From NCBI GenBank assembly GCA_030646655.1, contig JAUSLB010000223.1:1-5254 (forward strand): a stretch of DNA of 5,254 nt, read 5' to 3'. Under the pieces are notes generated by a model that did not search any database, was not told the origin of the DNA, and saw only the letters and a list, made by a program, of their open reading frames with translations. The translations under genes and the position numbers were made by a program. Within the stretch, counting starts at the first letter, position 1, and each line of letters starts with the position of its first letter. Of the stretch, positions 3,321 through 5,254 are shown one piece after another. Source of the DNA: Deltaproteobacteria bacterium (GTDB lineage Bacteria; Desulfobacterota; GWC2-55-46).

Positions 3321-5254
3321 TTAAGCCTTGAAACTCCCGACGGTATTTCTTAATGTATCGGCCTGTTTGTTCATTTCCTTTACGGTCTTCTCAAGCCGGG
3401 CAGCGAGCGCCGCGTTGTCCTCGGCCGCCTTTTTTACGGTCTCGACGGCAGAAACTATCCTCTTTGAGAACTTCATCTGCTCTGATGTGGCGCCTGCGAC
3501 CCTCTGGATCTTTCCCACGACCTTGAAGATAGCCTCGGAGACGTGCTTACTCTCCCTCGACTGCTCGATGGTGGAGAGCTTCACCTTCTCCATGAACTCC
3601 TTCATCTGGACGGTGTCTTTCAATATCTCCTTTGCGGCGGTTGACTGCTCGTTCGTGGCGTTCTTTATGTCCCCGACCATCTGGCTCATCACCTGCGCCA
3701 CGTTAGTTATCTGGCCCGCGCCATTGGTCTGCTCTATGGTCGCCTTCTCTATCATCTTCGCCATATCGAAGGAGCTCCGGGCCGAATCGAGTATCTTGGT
3801 CAGGGCCCCCTGCGCGTCTTTAGACAGCCTCACCCCGTCCTCCACCCTCCCCGAGCTCCTCTGCATCGATTCGACCGCCACGGCCACCTCGCTCTGCACC
3901 TGATTTATAAGCTCGGCTATCTCCTTTGTCGAGGCCGTCGTTTTCGTTGCGAGGTCTTTTACCTGCCTCGCTACGACGGCGAAGCCCTTGCCGTGCTCTC
4001 CAGCCTGAGCCGCGAGTATCGTGGCGTTAAGCGCAAGCAGGTGGGTGGTGTCGGCTATGTCGTTTATGACGGTTAAAATGCTCCCTATCTCCTTTGACCT
4101 CTCGCCGAGCCTGTTGACCACAAGGGCGGTCGAGGCGACCTCGTGGCTTATCTTTTCTATGCCCTCTTTAGTCTTTAATACGGAGGCCATGCCGAGGTCC
4201 TCGGCGTCTTCCCTCACCTTCTCGGCCAATTCGGCCTGAGACCTCGAATAGGTCTCAACGTCCTTTACCTTCGAGCCTATCTCGATTATCGAGGATACGA
4301 CCTCCTCGGTCTTTTTAAACAGCTCATCTACATGGGATGCGACCTGATTTATCGAGATCGCCATCTCGTTTATAGACGAGGTTGTGGATGAGGCTGAGTA
4401 GAACAGCTTCTCTATATTGACCTTTACCTCGTCAACAGAGGCTGACATCGCGCGGGCGGAATCCGAGACCTCGATAGATGAGCCGTTGAGCGCGTCCGCC
4501 TCCTCGGCCACGGTCTTAATCGACGCGTCCATCTCCTTTATGGAAGTGGAAGTGTCCTCCGAGGCCTGAAGCTGCTTGTGCACAGCCTCGATTATCTCTT
4601 TTGACGACGCCTCTATCTCTTTTGAGGCCGTTGAGACCTCCCTCGATATCCCGAATATCTCCTTTACCATGTGCTGCATGCCCTCGACGAACTTGTTGAA
4701 CCATTTTCCGAGCATGCCAACTTCGTCGTTGGAGCTTATCTCAAGCCTCTTTGTAAGGTCCCCCTTGCCCTCTGCTATCGCCTTAAGCATGTCAACCGCC
4801 CTGTCAACCGGCCGGGTCACTACCGCAGTGACGAGGAGGCCGAGGAGGATGGAAGTGGCCGCTACGGTTAAGATGCCGTAGAGTATCCATTTGTCCCTTG
4901 ACCTGCCGATGAGGTCGTACATCTCGTCGAGCGAGGTCGATATCATAAGCACCCCCCTCGCGGTCTCTTCGTGCGAATGGCAGGAGCTGCACTTGGGCCG
5001 CGCCAATATGGGCACAAGGTATGTAAAGAGGCTCTTGTCGCCCTCTTTTTCTATGTAATAGACCGCCACCTTCTCACCCTTTTTAAAGTTCTGCAGGGCC
5101 TTCTTGAACTCATGGTTCTGGATGCCTTGCGCTACGTTATTGAGGTGATTCGGGTGGTCAGCCGTCCACTCGGGCTTTATCTCTCCGAATTCGGCCTTTA
5201 CCGCATTTAAGGTCTTATAGTCCTTGAAGGCCTCCTCGACGCCGTTGCCCCTTA
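3321..5254 (-). CDS. Methyl-accepting chemotaxis protein with haem c-containing periplasmic sensor (5' end outside the window)
   Basis: This is a chemoreceptor that relays a periplasmic signal to CheA/CheW. 643 codons are visible and the frame runs off the right edge, so the start and first membrane helix are missing. Nucleotides 5252 to about 4890 encode the periplasmic sensor, including ADHPNHLNN, a LVPILARPKCSSCH block with a CxxCH haem site (4977-4991), and the cache-like RGVLMISTSL. A transmembrane helix follows (about 4889-4818), then a HAMP domain beginning TRPVDRA (about 4817-4665), and a long coiled-coil signalling domain ending in NTVGSFKA and TAA, without a CheR-binding pentapeptide. 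The hairpin tip (4061-3945) reads IADTTHLLALN, ILAAQAGEHGKGFAVVA, RQVKDLA. The canonical Glu and Arg of the EAARAGE motif are replaced by Leu and Gln. Haem-bearing MCP sensors are known in Geobacter; sensing of redox state, NO or another gas is inferred from the CxxCH and the adjacent cytochrome genes. A GTG at 5069 is not the start, because coherent sensor sequence continues upstream. Confidence 0.93.
   Translation of the reverse strand, partial: RGNGVEEAFKDYKTLNAVKAEFGEIKPEWTADHPNHLNNVAQGIQNHEFKKALQNFKKGEKVAVYYIEKEGDKSLFTYLVPILARPKCSSCHSHEETARGVLMISTSLDEMYDLIGRSRDKWILYGILTVAATSILLGLLVTAVVTRPVDRAVDMLKAIAEGKGDLTKRLEISSNDEVGMLGKWFNKFVEGMQHMVKEIFGISREVSTASKEIEASSKEIIEAVHKQLQASEDTSTSIKEMDASIKTVAEEADALNGSSIEVSDSARAMSASVDEVKVNIEKLFYSASSTTSSINEMAISINQVASHVDELFKKTEEVVSSIIEIGSKVKDVETYSRSQAELAEKVREDAEDLGMASVLKTKEGIEKISHEVASTALVVNRLGERSKEIGSILTVINDIADTTHLLALNATILAAQAGEHGKGFAVVARQVKDLATKTTASTKEIAELINQVQSEVAVAVESMQRSSGRVEDGVRLSKDAQGALTKILDSARSSFDMAKMIEKATIEQTNGAGQITNVAQVMSQMVGDIKNATNEQSTAAKEILKDTVQMKEFMEKVKLSTIEQSRESKHVSEAIFKVVGKIQRVAGATSEQMKFSKRIVSAVETVKKAAEDNAALAARLEKTVKEMNKQADTLRNTVGSFKA

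Noticed and set aside
3328..3903. Plus-strand open frame of 191 codons
   Set aside because: It lies entirely antisense to the conserved MCP signalling domain, has no family resemblance and follows the codon periodicity of the real gene on the other strand.
5067..5069. GTG as the start of the chemoreceptor
   Set aside because: The frame stays open to the window edge, with sensor-like sequence upstream. Starting here would remove most of the periplasmic domain and the first membrane helix.

Overview
This 5,254-bp window carries four protein-coding genes, all on the minus strand, so transcription runs from high to low coordinates. Read that way they are: (1) the 3' 1.9 kb of a methyl-accepting chemotaxis protein whose periplasmic sensor contains a c-type haem motif (5254 to 3321, 5' end outside the window); (2) a secreted di-haem cytochrome resembling the ethylbenzene-dehydrogenase/cytochrome c-552 haem-domain family (3016 to 1994); (3) a predicted outer-membrane beta-barrel with one N-terminal c-haem, in layout like the Cyc2-type cytochrome-porins (1975 to 794); and (4) a small, soluble, charged protein of unknown function (686 to 120). 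There is no RNA gene, CRISPR array or transposase.

The organism is probably a Gram-negative anaerobe or iron/metal-cycling bacterium of the Desulfobacterota/Deltaproteobacteria or Nitrospirota type. This rests on the c-type cytochromes, a signal peptide plus barrel protein, a haem-containing chemoreceptor and a small protein that recalls myxobacterial/deltaproteobacterial hypotheticals. The phylum is inference and cannot be settled from the window.

Layout: 1-119 holds a nested palindrome and an AT-rich terminator-like hairpin behind the small gene. 687-793 holds two short palindromes and a weak promoter-like pair. The two cytochrome genes are separated by only 18 bp, each has a good Shine-Dalgarno, and they almost certainly form an operon. 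The 304-bp gap 3017-3320 is filled mostly by a ~195-bp structured repeat with terminal inverted repeats (3050-3244), which looks like a MITE or IS remnant inserted between the chemoreceptor and the cytochrome operon. A long open frame that would start the di-haem cytochrome at 3289 is produced by this repeat; the real start is 3016.

Functional reading (inference): three consecutive genes encode haem c proteins destined for the periplasm, the outer membrane and a periplasmic sensor domain. Together they suggest a small module that moves electrons across the outer membrane (barrel haem plus periplasmic di-haem carrier) next to a receptor that senses redox state, a gas or an electron acceptor and steers motility. 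The porin-cytochrome/periplasmic cytochrome pair is the part most worth following up.
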